From the NCBI GenBank assembly GCA_900757145.1, contig CAAEMT010000063.1, positions 21,331-85,330 on the forward strand: a stretch of 64,000 bases of DNA, read 5' to 3'. The translations under genes and the position numbers were made by a program. A model generated the notes under the pieces. It was given only the letters and a program-made list of their open reading frames with translations, searched no databases and was not told the origin of the DNA. Numbering within the stretch: position 1 is the stretch's first letter; every line of letters begins with the position of its first letter. This DNA is from Lachnospiraceae bacterium. Its GTDB lineage: Bacteria > Bacillota > Clostridia > Lachnospirales > Lachnospiraceae. Below, piece by piece: positions 37,627 through 46,221 of the stretch.

Positions 37627-39654
37627 TTACTCACCCTGTTTCTGCCATGTTTCCCGGAAGCATTTTACAGCCTCGAGAATCCTGTTTTTCAGTTCCTCGC
37701 CAAGATCTTTTTGAAGCTCCAGTTCATTTATAATGTCCGGCTGCGCTGTATGAAACCACGCAAGCATCTCTTTCTGAAATTTTTTCAGCTGCTCAAGCGG
37801 AATCTGCAAAAGCAGTCTTCCGGTCACGGCACACAAAGTGATCACCTGATCCTCCATTGTGAGCGGTTCGCAAAGCGGCTGCTTCAAAAGCTCCATCAAT
37901 CCTCTGCCGTACTGAAGCATCTCTTTCGTCGATGCATCCAAATCTGAGCTGAACTGGGTGAATACCTCCATCTCCCGATACTGCGCAAGATCAATCCTGA
38001 TACTTCCTGCAGCTTTTTTCATCGCCTTTGTCTGCGCTGCTCCACCGACACGTGAAACAGAAAGACCGACATTGACGGCCGGACGCATACCTGAGAAAAA
38101 GAGATCACTTTCCAGAAATATCTGACCGTCTGTGATAGAGATTACATTCGTCGGAATATAGGCCGAAACGTCTCCCGCCTGCGTCTCGATAATTGGAAGC
38201 GCCGTAATTGAACCGCCTCCCTGCGCCTTGCTTAAGCGGCTTGAACGTTCAAGCAGTCTGGAATGCAGGTAGAACACATCTCCCGGATATGCTTCTCGTC
38301 CCGGAGAACGTTCCAGCAAAAGCGAAAGCGCACGGTATGCGACTGCATGCTTGGAAAGATCATCATAAACAATCAGGACATCTTTGCCCTGATGCATGAA
38401 ATACTCTGCGAGCGCAGTTGCCGAATACGGAGCAGCATACTGCAGCGGTGCCGGATCGGAAGCCGTAGCAGCTACTACAATCGTATATTCTAAGGCATCA
38501 TACTTTTTCAGTGTATTTACAAGCTTTGCAATCGTCGAAGCCTTCTGTCCAATCGCTGTGTAAATACAGATGACGTCCTTTCCCTTCTGATTCAGGATTG
38601 TATCCATCGCGATCGATGTTTTTCCTGTCTGTCGGTCACCAATAATCAGTTCACGCTGGCCTCTTCCGATTGGAAACATGGAGTCAATCGCAAGGATACC
38701 GGTCTCGAGAGGCACGCTTACAGACTGTCTTTCTACAATACCCGGTGCTTCCTCCTCCATCGGAAGGTAGGAAGCAGCTCGTATAGGAGCACCCCCATCG
38801 ATCGGTGCACCAAGAGGATCGACGACTCTGCCAAGAAAATCTTCTCCGACAGGGATTCCGGCCTTCTTTCCTGTACGCATGACTCTCGTACCTTCGCGGA
38901 TGCCTGTATCGCGCCCGAACAGAATACATGCCACCTCTTCCCTGCGGATGTCTTGTACCATTCCCTTTATTCCATTGTCAAATACAACGATTTCCCCGTA
39001 CATCGCGTGATCGATACCGTCGATATTAGCGATTCCATCACCAACCCAATTAACAACTCCAATTTCCTTTTCATGAGCTTCCAGATCAAAATCTTCAATT
39101 TCACTTTTCAGAATTGAGATGATCCCGTCAAGACTCTGAGGCTGTACCTGACTGCTGCTTTCCAGTTTTTCTTTCATCTGACGGATTCTTCCATTTCTGG
39201 ACCAGTCGAACTCTTCCCCACCGACAGTAAGCACAAAGCCTCCGCCCAGAGATGCATCCTTTTCCATCTCAAAGTCCAAATCCTGGACCTTATATTTTTC
39301 TGTAATGAACCTGCGGATTCCTTCCAGATGTTTTTCATCAGGTTCCGTCACATACCGAAGCTTTGCTCGAAGTGTCCCCTTTTTCTGCGGAATCTGCATG
39401 CGGTACACTTTGCAGATCTCAGAGAACATTGAGATTGCGTCATTATCACACAGAATCTTCAGGAAATCCCTGATCTGCATCGGAAACACCTTTTCAATCA
39501 CATGATGTTTCTTTTCAAGATTCACCGTCGGATCCGACAGATCTGTAAGGACCTGGGGAACTGCCTCAAAAATATCGGCTGCCTGCTTCTGAATATCCTG
39601 CGGGATTTCAAGACGGTGCATCATCTGTGCATACTTTTCTATTGCCTGCAACAT
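37627..39654 (-). CDS. atpHA: Fused F-type ATP synthase delta-alpha subunit
   Basis: One uninterrupted 675 aa frame holding two subunits normally encoded separately. Residues about 1-175 are the delta subunit (peripheral-stalk cap), ending DASLGGGFVLTVGGEEFDWS and RIRQMKEKLES. From about residue 178 (LDGIISILKSEIEDFDLE) it is a complete alpha subunit: VGDGIANIDG, Walker A GDRQTGKTSIAMD, and ALSLLLERSPGREAYPGDVF. Length equals the sum of the two. There is no start codon in frame at the junction (SSSQVQPQS), so separate translation is unlikely. It keeps the atpH-atpA position in the operon. With three alphas per enzyme a fusion would carry three delta domains, which raises a stoichiometry question. 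Confidence 0.93.
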   Translation of the reverse strand: MLQAIEKYAQMMHRLEIPQDIQKQAADIFEAVPQVLTDLSDPTVNLEKKHHVIEKVFPMQIRDFLKILCDNDAISMFSEICKVYRMQIPQKKGTLRAKLRYVTEPDEKHLEGIRRFITEKYKVQDLDFEMEKDASLGGGFVLTVGGEEFDWSRNGRIRQMKEKLESSSQVQPQSLDGIISILKSEIEDFDLEAHEKEIGVVNWVGDGIANIDGIDHAMYGEIVVFDNGIKGMVQDIRREEVACILFGRDTGIREGTRVMRTGKKAGIPVGEDFLGRVVDPLGAPIDGGAPIRAASYLPMEEEAPGIVERQSVSVPLETGILAIDSMFPIGRGQRELIIGDRQTGKTSIAMDTILNQKGKDVICIYTAIGQKASTIAKLVNTLKKYDALEYTIVVAATASDPAPLQYAAPYSATALAEYFMHQGKDVLIVYDDLSKHAVAYRALSLLLERSPGREAYPGDVFYLHSRLLERSSRLSKAQGGGSITALPIIETQAGDVSAYIPTNVISITDGQIFLESDLFFSGMRPAVNVGLSVSRVGGAAQTKAMKKAAGSIRIDLAQYREMEVFTQFSSDLDASTKEMLQYGRGLMELLKQPLCEPLTMEDQVITLCAVTGRLLLQIPLEQLKKFQKEMLAWFHTAQPDIINELELQKDLGEELKNRILEAVKCFRETWQKQGE

Positions 39655-39669
39655 ACTTTACACTCCATT

Positions 39670-40167
39670 TCACTTTGTCTCATGCTTATCTTTTTCCTGT
39701 GCTGCCAGAAATGCATCGTACAGCCGCTTGTCATTATCAGCTCCGTCTGCCGTTCCTGCCATCTTCGCTGCTGCCGAAAGCACCATCTCACGGATCTGTG
39801 AATCTGCCTGCTGCATCATCGCATCCTTTTCCTTTTTTGCATCCTCTCTTGCATCTGCTATAATATTCTGTGCCGTATGCTTCGCTTCATCCACAATACG
39901 CCCATACTCTTTGCCTGCCTGTGTATGTGCTTCTGTAACGATCCGCTCCTTCTCGCCTACGGCATCCTGAAGAAGCGCTTCGTATTTTTCATAGCTTTCC
40001 TTTGCCTGTGACTCCTTCGCATCTGCCTGTGCGAATCTGCTGTCTGCCTCTGCCTGACGTTTTGCCAGGATCTCATTGACCGGCTTAAACAAAAACCGTT
40101 TCATCAGCAGATACAGAATCAACAGGTTGATAATATTAAAAAGAATATTCCAGTCTAATCGAAGCAC
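39670..40167 (-). CDS. atpF: F-type ATP synthase b subunit
   Basis: 165 aa peripheral-stalk subunit: one N-terminal membrane segment (about 8-25, NILFNIINLLILYLLMKRF) followed by a long charged helix (ILAKRQAEADSRFAQADAKE onward). It normally binds the delta subunit, here the N-terminal domain of the fused delta-alpha protein encoded next. Confidence 0.93.
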   Translation of the reverse strand: MLRLDWNILFNIINLLILYLLMKRFLFKPVNEILAKRQAEADSRFAQADAKESQAKESYEKYEALLQDAVGEKERIVTEAHTQAGKEYGRIVDEAKHTAQNIIADAREDAKKEKDAMMQQADSQIREMVLSAAAKMAGTADGADNDKRLYDAFLAAQEKDKHETK

Positions 40168-40284
40168 TGTTTTTTCCTGCCTTTCCTAATTTTTATTCAT
40201 AGGTATATGATCATACCATTGCCGCTCTCTGACGACCGAAGCGCCGGCTCCGATACGTAAAAAGTAGCTATCATTTCTTCTTCG

Positions 40285-40509
40285 TCAGCCCAGAAACAAA
40301 ATGATCAGGAGTGCAACTACAAAACCAAAGATTGCAGTACCCTCTGCCATGGCACATCCGATCAGAAGAAGCTTACTGATCTTTCCGTCTGCTTCCGGCT
40401 GTCTTGCTACCGCGTCCGTTGCCTTGCCCGTTGCGATACCAATACCGATACCTGCTCCGATACCTGTAAGTGCTGCGATTCCTGCCCCGATTGCAATGAT
40501 TGTATTCAT
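40285..40509 (-). CDS. atpE: F-type ATP synthase c subunit
   Basis: 74 aa two-helix proteolipid of the rotor ring. The loop ARQPEADGK and the ion-carrying Glu in [10 protein letters not shown] are clear. Compared with the sodium-type ring of Ilyobacter, the helix-1 Gln is Ile ([10 protein letters not shown]) and the residue after Glu is Gly instead of Ser/Thr, which suggests proton coupling. AAAGGAG precedes ATG 40509. Confidence 0.96.
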   Translation of the reverse strand: MNTIIAIGAGIAALTGIGAGIGIGIATGKATDAVARQPEADGKISKLLLIGCAMAEGTAIFGFVVALLIILFLG

Positions 40510-40593
40510 ACTTTTATCTCCTTTTCTTATCCCTTTTCACTATTTTCGGATTATATTCTTATATTCATTCTTTTGTCTATATGTATCCTCCAT

Positions 40594-41283
40594 CTATTCT
40601 ATTGCTTCCTTGATAAACAACGAAGTCAGAAATACAAATACATACGCCTGTATCAAACCGTCAAAAATATCAAAATAAAAACTAAACACAAGCGGAACAC
40701 CGACCGGGATCACCATCTTAATCAGCTCCATTATGACAAATGCTCCGAGGACATTACCGAATAGTCGCATACACAACGAGAGCGGCCGGATAAAGACCTC
40801 CATCACATTAATCGGAGCGATGACTGCCATAGGCTCGGCAAATCCCTTCGCCCATTTTCTCACACCCTTCTGCCGGATGCCGGCTGCTTCGATCAGTGCG
40901 ATACTCATCAGTGCGAGCGCCGCTGTGACATTAAGATCCTTTGTCGGAGGTTTTACGCCTACAAGTCCGATGACATTTGCTGTCGCAACATACAAAAGAA
41001 CCGTTACAAGGTAAGGCACATACTTCTTGCCTTCCTCTCCAATCATGTCTTCTACAAAGTTGTTCACCCAGCTCACTGCCGCTTCGACCGCCGCCTGCTT
41101 TTTGCTGATGTTTCTCACCCGCATACCATGCGTCAGCCAGATTGACAGCAGTACGAGAACCGCCATAATGATCCAAGTCATCACAGTGGACTCTGAGACA
41201 CCGATTCCTCCAAACAGAGGTATCGTAAATACGTCCTCACAAGTCAGCTCTTCGAGAAGATTTTCTGCCAGCTTTTCCATCAC
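40594..41283 (-). CDS. atpB: F-type ATP synthase a subunit
   Basis: 229 aa membrane stator with five to six hydrophobic segments. The essential Arg lies in RPLSLCMRLFGNVLGAFVIM. It provides the ion half-channels next to the c ring. First gene of the operon, behind the promoter at 41351-41379. No atpI-like gene precedes it. Confidence 0.95.
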   Translation of the reverse strand: MMEKLAENLLEELTCEDVFTIPLFGGIGVSESTVMTWIIMAVLVLLSIWLTHGMRVRNISKKQAAVEAAVSWVNNFVEDMIGEEGKKYVPYLVTVLLYVATANVIGLVGVKPPTKDLNVTAALALMSIALIEAAGIRQKGVRKWAKGFAEPMAVIAPINVMEVFIRPLSLCMRLFGNVLGAFVIMELIKMVIPVGVPLVFSFYFDIFDGLIQAYVFVFLTSLFIKEAIE

Positions 41284-41350
41284 ATCACTTCCTTTCCCTG
41301 CGCAATCTTCCTTTGCGCGCCTTCTTTTCTTGCGTTTTCAACACCGCTGT

Positions 41351-41379
41351 ATTATACTCACATTAATTCAATATGTAAA
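41351..41379 (-). promoter_or_regulatory. Promoter of the atp operon
   Basis: Minus-strand TTTACA (complement 41374-41379), 17-base spacer, TATAAT (complement 41351-41356). Confidence 0.65.
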
Positions 41380-41401
41380 ATATATTTTTAATCAGTCTGA
41401 T

Positions 41402-41416
41402 ATATCAAATTGATAT
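41402..41416. promoter_or_regulatory. Palindrome before the LysR gene
   Basis: ATATCAAATTGATAT, a perfect odd-length palindrome 16 bases before the LysR start and upstream of the atp promoter. It could be a LysR site; its nearness to the ribosome site suggests autorepression. Confidence 0.45.
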
Positions 41417-41431
41417 GCCAAGAGGTGAATA

Positions 41432-42334
41432 ATGAGTATTTCTTACGATTATTATCGAATATTTTATTACGTTGCAAAGTACAAAAGTTTTACACAGGCT
41501 GCTAATATCCTCCTGAGTAACCAGCCAAACGTCTCTCGTGCCGTCAATAATCTGGAAAATGAGCTTGGCTGCCGCCTCTTTATCCGCTCTAACCGAGGCG
41601 TTACACTGACAACAGAAGGCCAGTACCTGTTCAGCCGCGTTTCGGCTGCCCACCGTCAGCTTGAAGCTGCGGAAGCAGAACTTGCCGATGCAAAAAGTCT
41701 TCAGCACGGCATCATTTCAATCGGTGTAAGCGAGATCGCACTGCACACACTCCTGCTGCCGCGTCTCAAAGAATTTCATACGCTTTATCCCGGTATCCGC
41801 GTACATCTTACAAGTGTCACAACAACCCAGGCAATTACCTCCTTGAAAATGGGGCTCGTTGATTTCGCGTTGATCACTACGCCTGTGACACTGCGCCGTC
41901 CCTTGAAGGGTATCCCCCTGATGGCAATCCATGAAAATCTCTTTGGAGGTCCGCGCTTTGCTGCGCTTTCCAAAGAAACACAGACAATAAAAAGTCTGTC
42001 AGATTATCCCATCATCCTTCCCAATTCACATACGGCGACTCGTGATTTTTACAATCACTTTTTTCTCGATCATGGACTTTCTCTCATCCCTGAGATTGAA
42101 GCCTCTGTCATAGATCAAATCCTTCCTATGATAAAGAGCGATCTCGGTCTTGGATTTCTTGCCGAAGTATTTTCAGAAGAAGCGGTTAAGAACAAAGAAA
42201 TTTTTCATATCAGACTTGACTGCGAGATTCCATCCAGAAGTATCTGTCTTGTCAGAGATACCTCCAGACCGATGAATATCGCAGCAAAGGAATTTGAGAA
42301 AATGCTGACAAAGGATTCCTCTTTAAAAGTATAG
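41432..42334 (+). CDS. LysR-family transcriptional regulator
   Basis: 300 aa. The winged HTH is at residues about 1-60 (FYYVAKYKSFTQAANILL, QPNVSRAVNNLENELGC), followed by a LysR substrate-binding domain (about 90-295; GIISIGVSEIALHTLLLP). Divergent from the atp operon, but that need not mean control of it. AGAGGTGA precedes ATG 41432. The effector is unknown. Confidence 0.9.
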   Translation: MSISYDYYRIFYYVAKYKSFTQAANILLSNQPNVSRAVNNLENELGCRLFIRSNRGVTLTTEGQYLFSRVSAAHRQLEAAEAELADAKSLQHGIISIGVSEIALHTLLLPRLKEFHTLYPGIRVHLTSVTTTQAITSLKMGLVDFALITTPVTLRRPLKGIPLMAIHENLFGGPRFAALSKETQTIKSLSDYPIILPNSHTATRDFYNHFFLDHGLSLIPEIEASVIDQILPMIKSDLGLGFLAEVFSEEAVKNKEIFHIRLDCEIPSRSICLVRDTSRPMNIAAKEFEKMLTKDSSLKV

Positions 42335-42381
42335 CAGCCAATCTTCCGTTATTAGCTGTACAATACCTGAAAAGGCAAAAC

Positions 42382-42428
42382 AAAAACCCAGATTTCCGTG
42401 ATATGTGCCACTGGAAATCTGGGTTTTT
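42382..42428. terminator. Bidirectional terminator between LysR and niaR
   Basis: Stem ACCCAGATTTCC (42386-42397) / GGAAATCTGGGT (42413-42424) with flanking A- and T-tracts, between convergent genes. Confidence 0.9.
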
Positions 42429-42457
42429 GTTATTCTCTATATTTCTGCTCACAGCAT

Positions 42458-43009
42458 TTATTCTGTCTTCTTGCTCCAAAAATCAACCGGTTCATAATCC
42501 TGCAGCTTAGCAAGAAAGCCCCTTTTCTGAAGTTCCTTCTGTATCATATCAAGAATCTCTTCACTGTCCGCAGAAATCGTATGATAATGATAATTCGAAG
42601 TAAGCTTCATAAGCTGTGTGGACTTACCGGTAGAAATATCATTCATATACTGTTTCGCATCAACTCTCGATCTGATATTCATACCAACGCGAATGACACC
42701 ATGCACCTTATGGTACACAAAAACATCCTCTACCCATCCGCCAAAATCTACATAGAGATTCAGTTCCTCTTCAACCTGCTCGTCTGTGTGTATGACCTTG
42801 AATACTCTGCTGCATCTTTTCCTGCCTTCTTCGACATAACCACGATTTGTAGAGACGATCTTCTCGCCGTTCGCACGCAGCAGTGCAATATCCTGCACGA
42901 TCACCTGACGGCTGACATCCATACGTTTTGCCAGATCCATTCCTGATATCGGCTGGGTACTGTTTCTCAATATCGTAAGAATCTCTTCCCGTCTTTTTTG
43001 TCCGCTCAT
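42458..43009 (-). CDS. niaR: NiaR (YrxA)-type NAD biosynthesis repressor
   Basis: 183 aa. An HTH_11 domain (residues about 6-60; QPISGMDLAKRMDVSRQVIVQDIALLR) is followed by a 3H domain with the conserved His positions in VYHKVHGVIRVGM and SNYHYHTISADS. NiaR uses nicotinic acid as co-repressor and shuts down de novo NAD synthesis. It is the last gene of nadA-nadB-nadC-niaR, giving feedback control. ATG 43009 is chosen by match to family N-termini. Confidence 0.93.
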   Translation of the reverse strand: MSGQKRREEILTILRNSTQPISGMDLAKRMDVSRQVIVQDIALLRANGEKIVSTNRGYVEEGRKRCSRVFKVIHTDEQVEEELNLYVDFGGWVEDVFVYHKVHGVIRVGMNIRSRVDAKQYMNDISTGKSTQLMKLTSNYHYHTISADSEEILDMIQKELQKRGFLAKLQDYEPVDFWSKKTE

Positions 43010-43028
43010 TAACCTTTTGCTTCCTTCC

Positions 43029-43883
43029 TTACACTGCATGAAGATTTTTCAGAGAAATATCCATGATCGGTGCAGAGTGTGTCAGTGCGCCGCTCGATAT
43101 ATAGTCTACCCCAAGGTCGGTAAGGCGTGCAATATTTTCTTTTGTCACATTTCCGGATACCTCAACCTCTGCACGTCCATCGATGTAAGCGATTGCTTCT
43201 TTCAGCTGCTCATGCGTCATGTTGTCCAACATGATAATATCAGCGCCTGCTGCGACCGCCTCTTTTACCATCTCAAAATTTTCCACTTCGACCTCAATTT
43301 TACGAACGAACGGAGCATATTCTTTTGCCATTTTAATTGCCTTTTCAACACTTCCGGCTGCTCCGATGTGGTTGTCTTTCAGGAGAACTCCGTCAGAAAG
43401 ATTGTATCGGTGATTATTTCCCCCTCCGATCCGAACGGAATATTTCTCGAAAATCCTGTTATTCGGTGTCGTCTTTCTCGTATCGAGAAGTTTTGTTTTT
43501 GTTCCCTTCAAAAGAGATGCCACTGAATTTGTATACGTAGCAATACCGCTCATCCTCTGAAGATAATTAAGCGCTGTTCTCTCGCCACACAACAGCACAC
43601 GGATGTCTCCGTACACCTTCGCCAGAAGCTGGCCGCTCGTCACTGCATCTCCGTCTTTTGCAAAAAATTCCACCTTCGTCCCCTCGTCAAGCAGCGTAAA
43701 CACACGCTCAAATACCTGAAGTCCGCAAATGATACCGTCCTGCTTACAGATCAGATCCACTTCTCCTGCCTGCGGTTCCGGCATAATACTGTTTGTTGTC
43801 ACATCCTCACTCGTAATATCCTCCCGCAGTGCGCTTAAAATCAGCGGATCTACATTTAATTTTAACGTTACCTGATCGTACAT
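43029..43883 (-). CDS. nadC: Nicotinate-nucleotide pyrophosphorylase (quinolinate phosphoribosyltransferase)
   Basis: 284 aa. Motifs LREDITSEDVTTNS near the start, RTALNYLQRMSGIAT, LLDTRKTTPNNRIFEKY, GGGNNHRYNLSDGVLLKDNH, EVEVENFE and DIIMLDN are those of quinolinate phosphoribosyltransferase. It makes nicotinate mononucleotide from quinolinate. Third gene of the NAD operon, 14 bases after nadB. Confidence 0.96.
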   Translation of the reverse strand: MYDQVTLKLNVDPLILSALREDITSEDVTTNSIMPEPQAGEVDLICKQDGIICGLQVFERVFTLLDEGTKVEFFAKDGDAVTSGQLLAKVYGDIRVLLCGERTALNYLQRMSGIATYTNSVASLLKGTKTKLLDTRKTTPNNRIFEKYSVRIGGGNNHRYNLSDGVLLKDNHIGAAGSVEKAIKMAKEYAPFVRKIEVEVENFEMVKEAVAAGADIIMLDNMTHEQLKEAIAYIDGRAEVEVSGNVTKENIARLTDLGVDYISSGALTHSAPIMDISLKNLHAV

Positions 43884-43897
43884 AATTTCTCCTCCTG

Positions 43898-45193
43898 TTA
43901 TTCTTCCTCACAGCATTTTGCCGCTGCTTCAATCTCTTCTTTTACCATAGTGTGATACTGCTCGCAGAGCTTGTCAATATCCTGATACTGATCCAGATCA
44001 AGCTGCTCGATCAATGCCGTATTTTTCTTTGCCTCACCTTTTTTGTCTGCAATATCCTGCGCTGCCCTTTTTGCAAATACGAGGCTCTCCAGAAGCGAAT
44101 TACTCGCTAGACGATTTCTCCCATGCACACCGTTGCACGCAGTCTCTCCAACGGCGTAGAGCTGTTCCATAGATGTCCTGCTTTGATGGTTTACCTTCAC
44201 GCCTCCCATAAAATAATGCTGGGCAGGCACAACCGGAATACACTCTTTCGTTACATCATATCCCATTTCCCTGCAGTGTTCTATGATATTTGGAAAATGA
44301 CTCTCCAATTCATCACGTGGAATTGTGCGAAGATCTTCCCAGACAAATTCCGTACCGTCTTTTTCCATCTGCTTTAAAATCTCTTTTGTGAGAAGATCTC
44401 TTGGTAAAAGCTCATTGACAAAACGATTTCCGTTCTTATCCCGTAAGACTGCTCCTTCACCGCGCACTGACTCAGAGATCAAAAAGCTTCGCTCTTCATC
44501 GGAATACAAGGTCGTTGGGTGAATCTGTACGTAAGAAATATCCTTAAGTTCCAGTCCGTGCCGGATTGCAACCGCCAGCGCATCTCCCGTCAGATGACGA
44601 AAATTCGTGGAATGTTTATACAGACCGCCGATTCCGCCCGTTGCCATTACAGTATAATCCGCCTGAGTTTTCTTAATCTGACCGTCAGGCATCAGCAGAA
44701 TTGCTCCGTAACAAACATTTTCCTCCTCAATCAGGTCGATCATCGTCGTATATTCTAAAAGCGTGATATGCGGCTGCCTGCGCACCTCATCAAGCAGCGT
44801 GCTTGTGATCTCACGCCCCGTCACATCCTCATGAAACAATATCCGTTTTGCCGAATGTGCGCCCTCTTTTGTAAACACAAGCTCCCCGTTCTCATCTTTC
44901 TGAAAATCTGCGCCGAACCGCACCAGATCTTCCACTACAGCCTGTGAAGAACGGATCATGATGTCTACGGATTCTCTGTCATTTTCATAATGCCCCGCCT
45001 TCATCGTATCTTCAAAAAAGCTGGCGTAATCCGCCTCATCTTTCAGCATACACATGCCGCCCTGTGCAAGAAAAGAATCATTTCCCTGCGCGTCAGCTTT
45101 CGTGATAACGGTAATCTTCCTGTCCTTCGGTAAATTCAGCGCGCAGTACAGCCCTGCGCAGCCGCTTCCTATGATCAATATATCTGTTTTCAT
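43898..45193 (-). CDS. nadB: L-aspartate oxidase
   Basis: 431 aa FAD enzyme that makes iminoaspartate for NadA. The dinucleotide fold IIGSGCAGLYCALNL is at the N-terminus, with SFLAQGGMCM and the C-terminal GRNRLASNSLLESLVFAKRA FAD motif. In an anaerobe fumarate rather than oxygen is the likely electron acceptor. It is shorter than the E. coli protein, lacking most of the helical tail. Nine bases separate it from nadA. Confidence 0.95.
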   Translation of the reverse strand: MKTDILIIGSGCAGLYCALNLPKDRKITVITKADAQGNDSFLAQGGMCMLKDEADYASFFEDTMKAGHYENDRESVDIMIRSSQAVVEDLVRFGADFQKDENGELVFTKEGAHSAKRILFHEDVTGREITSTLLDEVRRQPHITLLEYTTMIDLIEEENVCYGAILLMPDGQIKKTQADYTVMATGGIGGLYKHSTNFRHLTGDALAVAIRHGLELKDISYVQIHPTTLYSDEERSFLISESVRGEGAVLRDKNGNRFVNELLPRDLLTKEILKQMEKDGTEFVWEDLRTIPRDELESHFPNIIEHCREMGYDVTKECIPVVPAQHYFMGGVKVNHQSRTSMEQLYAVGETACNGVHGRNRLASNSLLESLVFAKRAAQDIADKKGEAKKNTALIEQLDLDQYQDIDKLCEQYHTMVKEEIEAAAKCCEEE

Positions 45194-45202
45194 ATCTTTT
45201 TC

Positions 45203-46108
45203 CTATTTTGCCAGAGCAAGCATATTTTCGAGCGGTACAAGCGCCCGCTTTCTCATATCCTCTGTCACCGTGATCTCGTTTGTCTCGTGCTCCAAAACCT
45301 CCAGGACTTTCTGAAGTGTTACAAACTTCATATCCATACATACCTGCTTTGGGGAAAGCGTATAGAATTTTTTATCCGGATTCTGCTTTTTCAGTTCGCA
45401 GAAAACTCCTGTCTCTGTACCAATGATATACTCTGACGCATCGTCCCCTTCCACAAACCGGATAATGCCCGACGTACTTCCTATGTAGTCCGCCTCGTCA
45501 AGCAGCTCCTTCGTGCATTCCGGATGTACCAGAAATTTTGCCTTCGGATGAAGCTTTTTTGCCCGCCTTACATCCTCTGCCGTCAAAGCCGCGTGAACGG
45601 GACAGTACCCGTCGTTTAACACTACATTTTTTTCCGGCACCTGTTCTGCCACATACCGTCCAAGATTTCCGTCAGGAATAAAGAAAATATTCTGATTCGG
45701 CAGATTTTGTACGATCTTCACCGCATTCGCAGACGTCACGCAGACATCTGAATACGTTTTTATTTCTGCCGTCGAATTGATATAGCATACGACAGCCAGA
45801 TCGTCATACGATTTCCGCATTTCTGCAATTTTATCAAGGTTTACCATATGCGCCATGGCACAGTCTGCATCCATATCCGGCATCAGTACCTTTTTGTCAG
45901 GATTTAATATGGCAGCGCTCTCGCCCATAAAGCGTACTCCGCAAAATACAATAATATCTGCCTGTGTCTCTTTCGCCGCCTTGCTCAGATAATAAGAATC
46001 TCCAATATAATCCGCGATCTCCTGTACCTCATCCGGCACGTAATAATGTGCCAGAATCACTGCATTTTTTTTCTTTTTCAAGCGGCGTATTTCTTCCGTG
46101 ATTGACAT
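45203..46108 (-). CDS. nadA: Quinolinate synthase
   Basis: 301 aa 4Fe-4S enzyme that condenses iminoaspartate and dihydroxyacetone phosphate. AVILAHYYVPDEVQEIADYIG, the cluster Cys residues in FCGVRFMGESA, in VHPECTKE and in LSPKQVCMDMK, and DMDADCAMA are visible. ATG 46108 follows GGAGGAG; the ATG at 46120 lies inside that site. First gene of the NAD operon. Confidence 0.96.
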   Translation of the reverse strand: MSITEEIRRLKKKKNAVILAHYYVPDEVQEIADYIGDSYYLSKAAKETQADIIVFCGVRFMGESAAILNPDKKVLMPDMDADCAMAHMVNLDKIAEMRKSYDDLAVVCYINSTAEIKTYSDVCVTSANAVKIVQNLPNQNIFFIPDGNLGRYVAEQVPEKNVVLNDGYCPVHAALTAEDVRRAKKLHPKAKFLVHPECTKELLDEADYIGSTSGIIRFVEGDDASEYIIGTETGVFCELKKQNPDKKFYTLSPKQVCMDMKFVTLQKVLEVLEHETNEITVTEDMRKRALVPLENMLALAK

Positions 46109-46158
46109 GTGCTCCTCCATCTGTCGTTTTTTGCTTTGATTTTTCTCTTCCGAACGGA

Positions 46159-46187
46159 ATTATACCACTTGTTTTGACATATGACAA
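46159..46187 (-). promoter_or_regulatory. Promoter of the NAD operon
   Basis: Minus-strand TTGTCA (complement 46182-46187), 17-base spacer, perfect TATAAT (complement 46159-46164). Confidence 0.72.
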
Positions 46188-46221
46188 GACACTTGTTTAC
46201 TTTATCTGTAAACAAGTGTCT
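46187..46221. promoter_or_regulatory. Likely NiaR operator (14-base inverted repeat)
   Basis: Arms AGACACTTGTTTAC (46187-46200) and GTAAACAAGTGTCT (46208-46221), perfect, seven-base centre. The half-site CACTTGTTTTGACA is repeated at about 46166-46179 over the nadA promoter spacer. It abuts the -35 of nadA and overlaps the last codons and stop of the upstream ABC gene, for which it may also act as a terminator hairpin. Confidence 0.65.
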
